The notes below the pieces were generated by a model that did no database searches, was not told the DNA's origin, and saw only the letters and a list, made by a program, of their open reading frames with translations. DNA of 10,278 bases from Chloroflexota bacterium (GTDB taxonomy: Bacteria; Chloroflexota; Limnocylindria; Limnocylindrales; CSP1-4). Positions within the stretch are counted from its first letter, which is position 1; every line of letters starts with the position of its first letter. A program made the position numbers and the translations under genes. Shown piece by piece: positions 1-7,108 of the stretch. The DNA lies in NCBI GenBank assembly GCA_016200745.1, contig JACQEF010000146.1:1-10278 (forward strand). The letters are read 5' to 3'.

Positions 1-1
1 C

Positions 2-229
2 GGCCCCGACCACGTGATGGAGGTGATCGGGCGTGGGTCGATCACGGTCGTTGACGGCGCCACGTCGGAGACCGACGCCTGGGAGATCCATGGCCACCGG
101 CCGCTGATGATCAGCGGGGTGGTTCTCCATTCACTGCCCGCCGGCTATCGCTTCGACCTGCGCCGCCGCAAGCGGGTGGCGTCGCCGGCGCTCCACGCGC
201 TCCCGGGCGCCGAGGCGGCCTCCACCTAG
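2..229 (+). CDS. cphB: Cyanophycinase, C-terminal end (5' end outside window)
   Basis: Cyanophycinase is a serine peptidase (family S51) that cuts the cyanophycin polymer into beta-Asp-Arg dipeptides in the cytoplasm. Only the last ~75 residues are present, in a frame open from base 2. They show the family's usual ending: a VIGRGSITVVDG strand, a segment ending RPLMISGVVLHSLPAG, then YRFDLRRRKRV. The catalytic serine and nucleophile elbow lie upstream of the window and cannot be checked. The stop is TAG at 227-229, 40 bases before cphA, and the order cphB-cphA is the classical cyanophycin arrangement. A short tail after RFDLRRRKRV (about 20 residues) is probably lineage-specific. The call rests on the C-terminal pattern plus the neighbouring synthetase; another S51 peptidase is the main alternative. 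Confidence 0.82.
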   Translation, partial: GPDHVMEVIGRGSITVVDGATSETDAWEIHGHRPLMISGVVLHSLPAGYRFDLRRRKRVASPALHALPGAEAAST

Positions 230-256
230 TCCCAGGCGGCGGACAGGCCGCCCAAC

Positions 257-264
257 GAGGAGAG
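257..264 (+). promoter_or_regulatory. Ribosome binding site of cphA
   Basis: GAGGAGAG ends 5 bases before the GTG at 270. It supports this GTG as the cphA start, although the conserved part of the protein only begins about 28 codons later. Confidence 0.7.
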
Positions 265-269
265 TCCCC

Positions 270-3119
270 GTGACCCAGGCCGTGCCCGCGTCCCGCTCCC
301 GTCGCCGTTCCCGGCGCCCGGCCGCATCCACGCCGTCGGGCCCGGCTCCCACGCTCCGGATCCTCGAGACGCACGTGCTGCGCGGGCCAAACTACTGGGC
401 CCGCGAGCCGGTCGTCCGGCTCCTCGTCGATCTGGGGGTCCTGGAGCAATTCCCGACCAACAAGCTGCCCGGCTTCACCGATGCGCTCGTCGCGCTCCTC
501 CCGACCCTCGAGGACCACGCCTGCTCACTCGGTCGCCGCGGTGGCTTCATCACCCGGCTGCGCGACGGGACCTGGGTCGGGCACGTAGCGGAGCACGTCG
601 CGCTCGAGTTCCAGAACCTCGCGGGGACGGACGTCCGCCACGGCAAGACGCGCGGGGCGGGGCCGGTCGGCCAGTACAACTGCATCTACGAGTACCGCGA
701 GGAGCAGGTCGGCCTCGAAGCCGGCCGGATGGCCGTTCGCCTGGTCAATCACCTGGTGGCGCCCGACGATCCCGGGGTCTTCTTCGACTTCGCGCCCGAG
801 CTCGAGCACCTCATCCGGGTTGCGGAGCGCCAGGCATTCGGGCCGTCCACCCAGGCCCTGATCGACGAGGCGGTGAGCCGGGACATCCCGTTCATCCGGC
901 TCGACCGCCACTCGCTGGTCCAGTTCGGTCACGGCGTCTACCAGCAGCGGATCCGGGCGACGATGACCTCGCGGACGTCGGCGATCGCGGTGGATATCGC
1001 GTCGGACAAGAGCCTGACCAACCAGCTGCTCGATTCGGCCGGGCTGCCGGTGCCGCACGCGCAGGTGGTCGACAGCGCCGACGCGGCCGCCGCCGCCGCG
1101 ACCCGGGTCGGCTTCCCGTGCGTGGTCAAGCCACTCGACGGCAACCACGGCCGCGGCGTCCATCTGGACCTCCGATCCGAGGAGGCTGTGCGGGCCGCGT
1201 TCGACGGCGCGCTCCGCGAGAGCCGCTCGGGGGACGTGATCGTCGAAACCTACGTTGCCGGCAACGACTACCGCTGCCTGGTCATCGGCGGCAAGGTGGC
1301 GGCCATCGCCGAGCGGGTGCCGGCCTCGGTGACCGGCGACGGCGAGCACACCGTCCGGCAACTGGTCGAACTCGCCAACGCCGATCCGCGGCGCGGCATC
1401 GGCCACGAAAAGGTGCTCACCAGGATCGCAGTCAACGACGCGGCCGAGGCACTGGTCCGCGAGCAGGGCTTCGGTCTCGACGACGTGCCGCCCGCCGGGA
1501 CCTGGGTCAAGCTCGCCCTGACCGGCAACATGTCGACCGGGGGAACCTCGATCGACCGGACGATGGAGGCGCACCCGGACAACGCCGAGATCGCCGAGAC
1601 GGCCGCCAGGATCGTGGGGCTCGACGTGGCCGGCATCGACTTCATCTGCCCGGATATCGCCACGCCCGTCCGCGAGACCGGTGGGGCGATCGTCGAGGTC
1701 AACGCCGCGCCCGGCTTCCGGATGCACACGCATCCGACCGAGGGGGAGCCGCAGTACGTCGCCCGGCCGGCCATCGATTCGCTCTTCCCGGCCGGATCGT
1801 CGGCCCGGATCCCGATCATCGCCGTGACCGGCACGAACGGAAAGACCACCACGGTCCGGATGGTGTCGCACATCCTCAAGCTGATGGGCCGGCGGGTCGG
1901 GATGACCTCGACCGACGGGATCGTCATCGACGGCCGGCTGATCCGGAAGGGCGACATGTCCGGGCCGCGATCGGCGCAGATGGTGCTCCAGAACCCGACC
2001 GTGGACACCGCGGTCTTCGAGGTCGCCCGCGGCGGGATCCTGCGCGAGGGGCTCGGCTACGACCGCAACGACGTGGCGGTCGTCACCAACGTGACCGGCG
2101 ACCACCTCGGTCTCGGCGGCATCACGTCGGTGGGCCAGCTGGCCAACGTCAAGGGCGTGGTGGTCGAGGCCGTGCCCCGTTCCGGCACTGCGGTCCTCAA
2201 CGCCGACGACCACCTCGTCTACCGGCTGGGCCGGCACTGCGCCGGCCGCGTGGTGCTGTTCAGCATGGCCACGACCAAGGGCGAGGACGGCTTCGACCGG
2301 GTGGACGGCCACACGGGTCGCGGCGGTGCGGCGTTCTGCCTGCAGGCCACCGACGAGGGCGAGCTGATCGTCCTCCGGCACGGCCCGCGGACGATGCCGG
2401 TGCTGTACACGCACCTGATCCCCGCCACGTTCGGTGGCCGGGCTCGGATGAACGTCGCCAACGCCCTGGCGGCGGCCGCCGCGGCCTGGTCGGCAGGCGC
2501 CCACCTGCACGACATCCGACAGGGGCTGCGGACGTTCACGACGTCGTTCTTCCAGGCGCCGGGGCGACTCAACCTGCTCGACGTGGATGGCGTCCAGGTC
2601 GTCATCGATTACTGCCACAACACCGACGGCATGCGCCAGCTGGCCGATTTCGTGGACCGGATGATGGCCGACCCGCATGCCAAGGGCGCGCGCGGCGGCG
2701 CGGCCGGTCACGGCCGACGGTCGGGCCGGGCGATCGGCGTCATCGGGATCCCGGGCGACCGGCGCGATGAGGACCAGCGCGAGTACGGGGCGCTGGCGGC
2801 CGGCGCGTTCGACGAGCTGATCGTTCGCGAGGACAAGAACCTGCGCGGGCGCAAGCCCGGCGAGACCGCGGCCAACGTGGTCGAGGGCATCCACGGGGCG
2901 AAAACGGCGGGGACCGCGCGAGTGACCCGGACGGTCAAGGTCCTCGACGAGACGGGCGCGGTCCGAACGGCCCTGCGCCGTGCGGTCCCGGGCGACCTCG
3001 TGATCTGCTGCGTCGACGACGCCGTCGGCGTCTACCGGGCGGCCATGTCCGCGAGCGGTGCCTCGCGCGGCGGGACGGCGTTCACCGACCCGGGCGAGCT
3101 CGAGGCCCCGGAGGGCTGA
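270..3119 (+). CDS. cphA: Cyanophycin synthetase (CphA1 type)
   Basis: This enzyme builds cyanophycin, a poly-Asp backbone with Arg on each side chain, using ATP. Its 949 residues contain the three CphA domains in order. The N-terminal domain (about 29-185) has RGPNYW at 38-43 and GHVAEHVALEFQNLAG at 104-119. The ATP-grasp domain (about 186-500), which adds Asp to the backbone, has a VVKP lysine at 287 and the metal-binding EVNAAPGF at 476-483. The Mur-ligase domain, which adds Arg, has P-loop GTNGKTTT at 521-528, then NVTGDHLG, LNADD, PGRLN, DYCHN and GDRRDED at 829-835, followed by LRGRKP. All key motifs look intact, so it should be active. It is longer than typical CphA (~870-900 aa), because of an Arg/Ser/Pro-rich N-terminal extension (1-28) and a Gly/Arg-rich insertion at about 803-820. 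The start is GTG with a good ribosome site. It lies 40 bases after cyanophycinase, probably in one operon. Confidence 0.97.
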   Translation: MTQAVPASRSRRRSRRPAASTPSGPAPTLRILETHVLRGPNYWAREPVVRLLVDLGVLEQFPTNKLPGFTDALVALLPTLEDHACSLGRRGGFITRLRDGTWVGHVAEHVALEFQNLAGTDVRHGKTRGAGPVGQYNCIYEYREEQVGLEAGRMAVRLVNHLVAPDDPGVFFDFAPELEHLIRVAERQAFGPSTQALIDEAVSRDIPFIRLDRHSLVQFGHGVYQQRIRATMTSRTSAIAVDIASDKSLTNQLLDSAGLPVPHAQVVDSADAAAAAATRVGFPCVVKPLDGNHGRGVHLDLRSEEAVRAAFDGALRESRSGDVIVETYVAGNDYRCLVIGGKVAAIAERVPASVTGDGEHTVRQLVELANADPRRGIGHEKVLTRIAVNDAAEALVREQGFGLDDVPPAGTWVKLALTGNMSTGGTSIDRTMEAHPDNAEIAETAARIVGLDVAGIDFICPDIATPVRETGGAIVEVNAAPGFRMHTHPTEGEPQYVARPAIDSLFPAGSSARIPIIAVTGTNGKTTTVRMVSHILKLMGRRVGMTSTDGIVIDGRLIRKGDMSGPRSAQMVLQNPTVDTAVFEVARGGILREGLGYDRNDVAVVTNVTGDHLGLGGITSVGQLANVKGVVVEAVPRSGTAVLNADDHLVYRLGRHCAGRVVLFSMATTKGEDGFDRVDGHTGRGGAAFCLQATDEGELIVLRHGPRTMPVLYTHLIPATFGGRARMNVANALAAAAAAWSAGAHLHDIRQGLRTFTTSFFQAPGRLNLLDVDGVQVVIDYCHNTDGMRQLADFVDRMMADPHAKGARGGAAGHGRRSGRAIGVIGIPGDRRDEDQREYGALAAGAFDELIVREDKNLRGRKPGETAANVVEGIHGAKTAGTARVTRTVKVLDETGAVRTALRRAVPGDLVICCVDDAVGVYRAAMSASGASRGGTAFTDPGELEAPEG

Positions 3120-3183
3120 TCACGGCCGGACCGCGCGCCCGGCGCCCGGGGAGCGTGTTCCGCGTCGCACCCCGGCTCGGGCG

Positions 3184-4947
3184 TCAGCCGCGTCTCGGCC
3201 GGCTCTGCAGGCGCGGCACGAGCGTCGTCAGCTCGCTCGCCACGTCGACCGGCCGCGCACCCGCCAGGGCGAGCAGCTCGAGCACCTCGTCCCGCTCCTG
3301 GTGGCACATCAGGACGATCACCCGCGGCGAGTCCGGCCGCGTGCCGCTCGGCGCGGCGCCGGGGGTTCCGTTCAGCTCGGCCTGGAGGGCCCGGGTCTCG
3401 TCCGGGTAGACCGGGACGTCGGCCGCCGCGACGCCGCCGGCGACGACCCCCGCCAGCAGCTCGCCGACGACCGACTCGGGCGTCCGGCCGCGCAGGTAAC
3501 GGCGCGTCTCCTTGATCGCCACGCGCTGCGCTCGCCCGGCGGCGATCCGGCCGATCCCCCGCAGCGTGTCGTCGGGCCGGTCGCCGGCCGTCCCGATGAT
3601 GGCGGTGATCGGCGCCGCGCGCCCGGCAGCCCCGGCCGCGATCCCCTCCGCGACGTCGAGGATCGCCGCGAGCCCGGCCTCGTTGTGGGCGAAGTCGACG
3701 ATGACGATCCGGGCGCCCAGCCGGAACAGGTTGAGCCGCCCGGGCGAGCGGGCGGCATCGGGCGCGAAGTCCGCCAGCCCGTCGCGGACCTGGTCGACGC
3801 TCGCGCCGAGGGCCCGCGCCCCGCCCGCCGCGGCCAGGACGTTGGCGACGTTGTGGCGGGCCAGCCCGCCGATCGTCAGCGGGACGCGCGTGACCTCGAC
3901 GATCTCGGTCTCGGTCGCACTGTTGCGCTCGACGATCTCGTCGTCCCGAACGAGGTACGCGCGTCCGCCTCCGGCCAGGTGCCGGCGGATCGCGGGCGAC
4001 GGGTCGGGCGCCAGGCTGAACAGGGCCACCCGCGCCCGGACGCGCCGGGCGACCGCGAGGACCAGCGGGTCGTCCGCGTTGAGCACGACCCAGCCGTGGG
4101 GGCGCGTGATCCGGCAGATCGTCGACTTGACCTCGGCCAGCTCGGGCAGGGTGTGGATGCCCTGCAGGTCGAGGTGATCGGCCGAGACATTGGTCAGGAC
4201 GCTCGCCTCGTTCGACTCGTACCCGACACCGCGCAGGACGATCCCGCCGCGGGCGGTCTCGAGGACGGCGACGTCGATGTCGTGCCGTGCGAGGATCCGC
4301 TGGGCCCCGCCCGGCCCCGTCCAGTCGCCTGGGTCGACCATCCGTTCGTCGACCAGGACGCCGTCCGACGTCGTCGTCCCGACGTGGCGCCCGGATCGCA
4401 ACAGGATGTGGGTGATCAGCCGGGTGACGGTGCTCTTGCCATTCGTGCCCGAGATCGAGACGATCGGGACCCGCCGGTCGGCGTCGCGGACCCAGGTCGG
4501 TGGCGTCGCGCGTGCCTCGGCGAGGCGCGCCTGCCACCGGGCGAGCAGCCGCTCCTGGCTGCCGGTCAGGTGCGCGGTCCGCGACGGGGAGACGTCACGG
4601 ACGGCCAGCGCGAGGGCGGCCTCCGCGATGGTCAGCGCGCGTTCGGCGCCCAGCCAGGGGAAGGTCACGATCCAGTGCCCCGGATCGGACGACCGATGCA
4701 CGGCCGGGCCACGGCGACCCTCGCCGGCGTCGACGCGGAGGCGCCGGATCCACGCGACGACAGCGGCCACGCCATCGGGCCAATCCCTCACCGGGACCGC
4801 GGCGCCCAGCTGCACAAGCGCGTGCCTTCCGGGATCGCGCTGCCCGTAGAAGGTCCGGCGCCGGCCGACGGCCAGCTCGAGCTTGACCACCGGTTCCAGC
4901 CGGTAGACGTTGGGTCCTTCGAGGAGGCGAGTCTCGACCAGTCTCAC
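3184..4947 (-). CDS. CphA-like Mur ligase lacking the ATP-grasp domain
   Basis: The 587-residue protein belongs to the cyanophycin-synthetase branch of Mur ligases. Residues 1-120 resemble a worn CphA N-terminal domain: LLEGPNVYRLEPVV at 8-21 parallels the CphA segment LRGPNYWAREPVV, and a later AEAALALA helix parallels AEHVALEF. The ATP-grasp module that should follow is absent. After a short linker comes a full Mur-ligase module: P-loop GTNGKST at 167-173, TSDGVLVD, ETARGGI at 230-236, NVSADHLDLQGI at 253-264, LNADD, PGRLN at 402-406, DFAHNEAG at 418-425, GDRPDD at 455-460 and LRGRTPES at 485-492. The last two match CphA's GDRRDED and LRGRKP, so this is not MurC/D/E/F, FolC or MurT. The expected chemistry is ATP-dependent joining of an amine, perhaps Arg, to a carboxylate; the true substrate is unknown. 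It converges on cphA with 64 bases between stops, and starts at GTG without a Shine-Dalgarno. Confidence 0.9.
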   Translation of the reverse strand: MRLVETRLLEGPNVYRLEPVVKLELAVGRRRTFYGQRDPGRHALVQLGAAVPVRDWPDGVAAVVAWIRRLRVDAGEGRRGPAVHRSSDPGHWIVTFPWLGAERALTIAEAALALAVRDVSPSRTAHLTGSQERLLARWQARLAEARATPPTWVRDADRRVPIVSISGTNGKSTVTRLITHILLRSGRHVGTTTSDGVLVDERMVDPGDWTGPGGAQRILARHDIDVAVLETARGGIVLRGVGYESNEASVLTNVSADHLDLQGIHTLPELAEVKSTICRITRPHGWVVLNADDPLVLAVARRVRARVALFSLAPDPSPAIRRHLAGGGRAYLVRDDEIVERNSATETEIVEVTRVPLTIGGLARHNVANVLAAAGGARALGASVDQVRDGLADFAPDAARSPGRLNLFRLGARIVIVDFAHNEAGLAAILDVAEGIAAGAAGRAAPITAIIGTAGDRPDDTLRGIGRIAAGRAQRVAIKETRRYLRGRTPESVVGELLAGVVAGGVAAADVPVYPDETRALQAELNGTPGAAPSGTRPDSPRVIVLMCHQERDEVLELLALAGARPVDVASELTTLVPRLQSRPRRG

Positions 4948-4956
4948 GGTCCGCGC

Positions 4957-4962
4957 AGGATA
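4957..4962 (-). promoter_or_regulatory. Putative leaderless promoter (-10) of the Mur-ligase paralogue
   Basis: On the minus strand TTGCTATCCT gives the -10-like hexamer TATCCT preceded by TGC, an extended -10 pattern. It ends 9 bases before the GTG at 4947, so transcription would begin at or next to the start codon. No Shine-Dalgarno lies between. No clear -35 box is visible. Confidence 0.45.
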
Positions 4963-5010
4963 GCAAGCGCCTGTGGCCCGATCGGGGTCGGTTTCGCCTC
5001 GCGCGGGACG

Positions 5011-5039
5011 GCTCTGAGGCCGGGTCGCTCTGAGGCCGG
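5011..5039. repeat. 13-base direct repeat in the divergent intergenic region
   Basis: GCTCTGAGGCCGG occurs exactly twice, at 5011-5023 and 5027-5039, with a start-to-start spacing of 16 bases. It sits between two divergent genes, upstream of both putative promoters. It could be an operator for a regulator binding direct repeats, or a small chance duplication; no regulator is encoded in the window. Confidence 0.55.
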
Positions 5040-5100
5040 CCCACCCAGCCGCCGCGCCGCCAGCCGCCTCGTACGTCGCCGGCCACGACCCCGCGGCCGC

Positions 5101-5106
5101 TAGACT
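5101..5106 (+). promoter_or_regulatory. Putative leaderless promoter (-10) of the M20 peptidase gene
   Basis: TAGACT fits the TANNNT -10 pattern and ends 8 bases before the ATG at 5115. There is no Shine-Dalgarno between it and the ATG, so the mRNA would start at or near the start codon. No convincing -35 box was found 16-19 bases upstream. Confidence 0.45.
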
Positions 5107-5114
5107 GCAGCGCC

Positions 5115-6338
5115 ATGGATGCCCCGCACGCCGCCGTCCTCGACCGCCTCCGGGCGGCCATCGACGCCGACCTTCCCAGCTACCTGGCCGACCTCGAACG
5201 GCTGGTCAACACGGACTGCGGCAGCTACACGCCCGACGGGGTGAACCAGGTCGGTCGATGGGTGGCGGCCTTCCTGGCGGAGCTCGGTGGCGCGATCGAG
5301 ACGCGACCGGATCCGGCGGGACGTCTCGGCGACACGGTCATCGCCACGTTCGACGGCGTGGCCGGGGCGCCGCGCGTCCTGCTGATCGGCCACCTGGACA
5401 CGGTCTTCGATCCGGGCACCGCTGCCGCCCGGCCGTTCCGGATCGAGGACGGGATCGCCTACGGCCCCGGCGTCACCGACATGAAGTCCGGGCTGCTGGC
5501 GGGGCTGTACGCGCTCCGGGCCCTGGTGGCGGAGCACGGCGGTCCGCGCCGTCTTCCCTTCGAGCGGCTCGTCTTCCTCGCCAACCCCGACGAGGAGATC
5601 GGCTCGCCGACCTCGACCCCGCACATCCGCGCACTGGCGCCTGTCATGGACGCCACCCTCGTCCTCGAATGCGCCCGCGCGAACGGCGACATCGTGTCGG
5701 CGCGCAAGGGGATCCTCGACCTGCGGATCGGCGTCAACGGGCGCGCCGCACATGCGGGCGTCGAGCCCGAGAAGGGACGCAGCGCGATCCTCGAGGCGGC
5801 GCGGATCGTGCGCGAGCTCCACGCCCGCAATGGCCGCTGGCCGGGCGTCACGGTCAACGTCGGCGTCATCGGCGGCGGGACCCGCCCGAACGTCGTGGCC
5901 GAGCGGTGCTCGCTCGAGGTCGACGTGCGCGGGACCAGCCGGGCGACGCTCGAGGCCGCCGAGGCGGAGATCCGGCGGATCGCCGAGGCGACCGAGGTTC
6001 CGGACACGTCGATCGAATTCGAGGAGATGGCGCGCTGGTGGCCGATGGAGAAGCTCGAACGGAGCGGGCGGCTCGTGGCGCACGCCCAGTCAGTGGCCAA
6101 CGCGCTCGGGTTCACCGTCGCCGATGCCTCGACCGGCGGCGCATCCGACGCGAATACGACCTCGGGCATGGGCGTCCCGAGCCTCGACGGCCTCGGCCCG
6201 ATCGGCGGCAGCGACCATTCGCCGGCCGAGTACCTCGTGGTCGATTCGATCGTGCCGCGGACGACGCTGCTCGCCGGCCTGCTCCTGGCCATCGCCTCGG
6301 ACCCGGAGGTGCCGGCCTGGCGCGAGAGCCCGTCGTGA
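5115..6338 (+). CDS. M20 family zinc peptidase (carboxypeptidase G2-like)
   Basis: This is a two-zinc amidohydrolase of peptidase family M20, predicted to remove a terminal amino acid from a small peptide or N-acyl amino acid in the cytoplasm; no signal peptide is visible. The metal-site residues are all present: His93 and Asp95 in GHLDTVF, bridging Asp122 in GVTDMKSG, catalytic Glu160 and zinc ligand Glu161 in NPDEEIGS, Glu185 in LVLECA, and His368 in GGSDHSP. The dimerisation domain lies at about 199-305, with GRAAHAGVEPEKG and VDVRG. The 407-residue length is normal for carboxypeptidase G2 relatives. The start ATG has a -10-like box just upstream and no ribosome site. The stop overlaps the next gene at GTGA. 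Given the cyanophycin genes nearby, beta-Asp-Arg is a candidate substrate, but motifs cannot settle this; folate-type or N-acyl substrates are equally possible. Confidence 0.93.
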   Translation: MDAPHAAVLDRLRAAIDADLPSYLADLERLVNTDCGSYTPDGVNQVGRWVAAFLAELGGAIETRPDPAGRLGDTVIATFDGVAGAPRVLLIGHLDTVFDPGTAAARPFRIEDGIAYGPGVTDMKSGLLAGLYALRALVAEHGGPRRLPFERLVFLANPDEEIGSPTSTPHIRALAPVMDATLVLECARANGDIVSARKGILDLRIGVNGRAAHAGVEPEKGRSAILEAARIVRELHARNGRWPGVTVNVGVIGGGTRPNVVAERCSLEVDVRGTSRATLEAAEAEIRRIAEATEVPDTSIEFEEMARWWPMEKLERSGRLVAHAQSVANALGFTVADASTGGASDANTTSGMGVPSLDGLGPIGGSDHSPAEYLVVDSIVPRTTLLAGLLLAIASDPEVPAWRESPS

Positions 6339-6733
6339 TCGACCCGCCGACGCGCCGCCGGATCTCGTCCGGTGGACCGTATGAAGCAGTCGCCGGCTAC
6401 AGCCGGGCGATCGCGGTGGGCGACGGCTGCTGGGTGGCCGGAACGACGGACGCCGGACCCGACGGCCGATCGCTCCACCCGGGAGATCTAGCCCGGCAGA
6501 CCCGCGCGGTTCTCGCGATCATCGAGTCTGCCCTCGCAGAGGCGGGCTTCAGCCTCGGCGACGTGGTCCGGACCCGGATGTTCGTGACCGACATCTCGCG
6601 GGCCGGCGAGGTGACCGCGATCCACGGCGAGGTGTTCGGGGCCGTCCGGCCGGCGGCCACCCTGGTCGAGGTCAGCGGCCTGATCGACCCCAGCCTGCTC
6701 ATCGAGATCGAGGCAGAGGCGCGCCGAGGCTGA
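6335..6733 (+). CDS. RidA-fold (YjgF/YER057c/UK114) protein lacking the catalytic arginine
   Basis: The 132-residue protein has the RidA layout: an early strand with AVGDGCWVAGTT, a helix QTRAVLAIIESALAEAG at 55-71, DVVRTRMFVTDI at 76-87, and the closing pattern RPAATLVEV then LLIEIEAEA. True RidA imine deaminases carry Pro-Ala-Arg-Ser-Cys at this point (Arg105 in E. coli). Here the aligned residues are Pro-Ala-Ala-Thr-Leu, so the arginine that binds the substrate carboxylate is an alanine at 108. The protein therefore resembles the Rid groups without this arginine, which are not expected to deaminate 2-aminoacrylate; its reaction is unknown. The GTG start overlaps the M20 stop (GTGA, 6335-6338), implying translational coupling. 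A start further upstream would run deep into the M20 gene and was rejected. Confidence 0.9.
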   Translation: MIDPPTRRRISSGGPYEAVAGYSRAIAVGDGCWVAGTTDAGPDGRSLHPGDLARQTRAVLAIIESALAEAGFSLGDVVRTRMFVTDISRAGEVTAIHGEVFGAVRPAATLVEVSGLIDPSLLIEIEAEARRG

Positions 6734-6763
6734 CGGGCGCGGCCGGGCGCGCGACCGCGGCGG

Positions 6764-7108
6764 TCAGACGGGCAGCGAGGCGACCCCGAGGGCGCGCGCG
6801 ACCGCGACGATCACCACCGCGCCGGCCAGGCCGATCAGCAGGTTGCGCCGCCACGCCGTCAGTGCCGCGCAGACCGCGACCGCCAGCCACTCGATCCCGA
6901 CGTGGAAGACCGGCGTGCCTCCCTCGGGCGTCACCACCATCACGTTGACCGCGGCCAGGGCGGTCAGGACGGCGGGCCCGACCAGGCGCAGGTACTCCGT
7001 GGCGACCCGTGGCAGCCGTTCGATGCCGGGCGCCAGGAGCGGCAGTGCCCGCGAGGGGTAGGTGACCAGGCCCATGAACACGGCCAGGACGACGAGGTCG
7101 ACGCTCAT
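6764..7108 (-). CDS. azlD: AzlD family subunit of branched-chain amino acid exporter
   Basis: AzlD is the small membrane partner of AzlC; together they export branched-chain or related amino acids (AzlCD in Bacillus, BrnFE in Corynebacterium). The 114-residue product has the family size and opening: a hydrophobic helix, the TYPSRALPLL motif at 16-25, then two to three further helices, including VGPAVLTALAAVNVMVV and the C-terminal LLIGLAGAVVIVAVARALGV. The start ATG overlaps the azlC stop at ATGA (7105-7108), so the pair is translated together. Its stop is 30 bases from the convergent RidA-like gene. Substrate cannot be told from sequence. Confidence 0.9.
   Translation of the reverse strand: MSVDLVVLAVFMGLVTYPSRALPLLAPGIERLPRVATEYLRLVGPAVLTALAAVNVMVVTPEGGTPVFHVGIEWLAVAVCAALTAWRRNLLIGLAGAVVIVAVARALGVASLPV

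Noticed and set aside
525..2894. Long minus-strand open frame (789 codons) opposite cphA
   Set aside because: Composition is rich in Arg, Gly, Asp and Pro with no recognisable motif, and cphA on the other strand is certain. Such antisense frames are common in GC-rich genes.
3147..3176. Possible hairpin terminator between the convergent cphA and Mur-ligase genes (CCGGGG ... CCCCGG)
   Set aside because: The stem is only 6 bases with an 18-base loop and no T-tract on either strand, which is expected by chance at this GC content.
3184..4947. Assignment of the minus-strand Mur ligase to MurC, MurE, FolC or MurT
   Set aside because: The C-terminal motifs GDRPDD and LRGRTP and the N-terminal remnant match CphA, and no MurT-type C-terminal domain is seen.
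3058..5103. Long plus-strand open frame (681 codons) opposite the Mur-ligase paralogue
   Set aside because: It is low-complexity in Arg, Pro and Asp, has no motifs, and covers a clear Mur ligase on the minus strand.
5258..6334. Upstream extension of the RidA-like gene to a 491-residue protein
   Set aside because: The extra part lies in a second frame of the M20 gene and is Arg/Pro-rich without motifs; the conserved fold begins right after the GTG at 6335.
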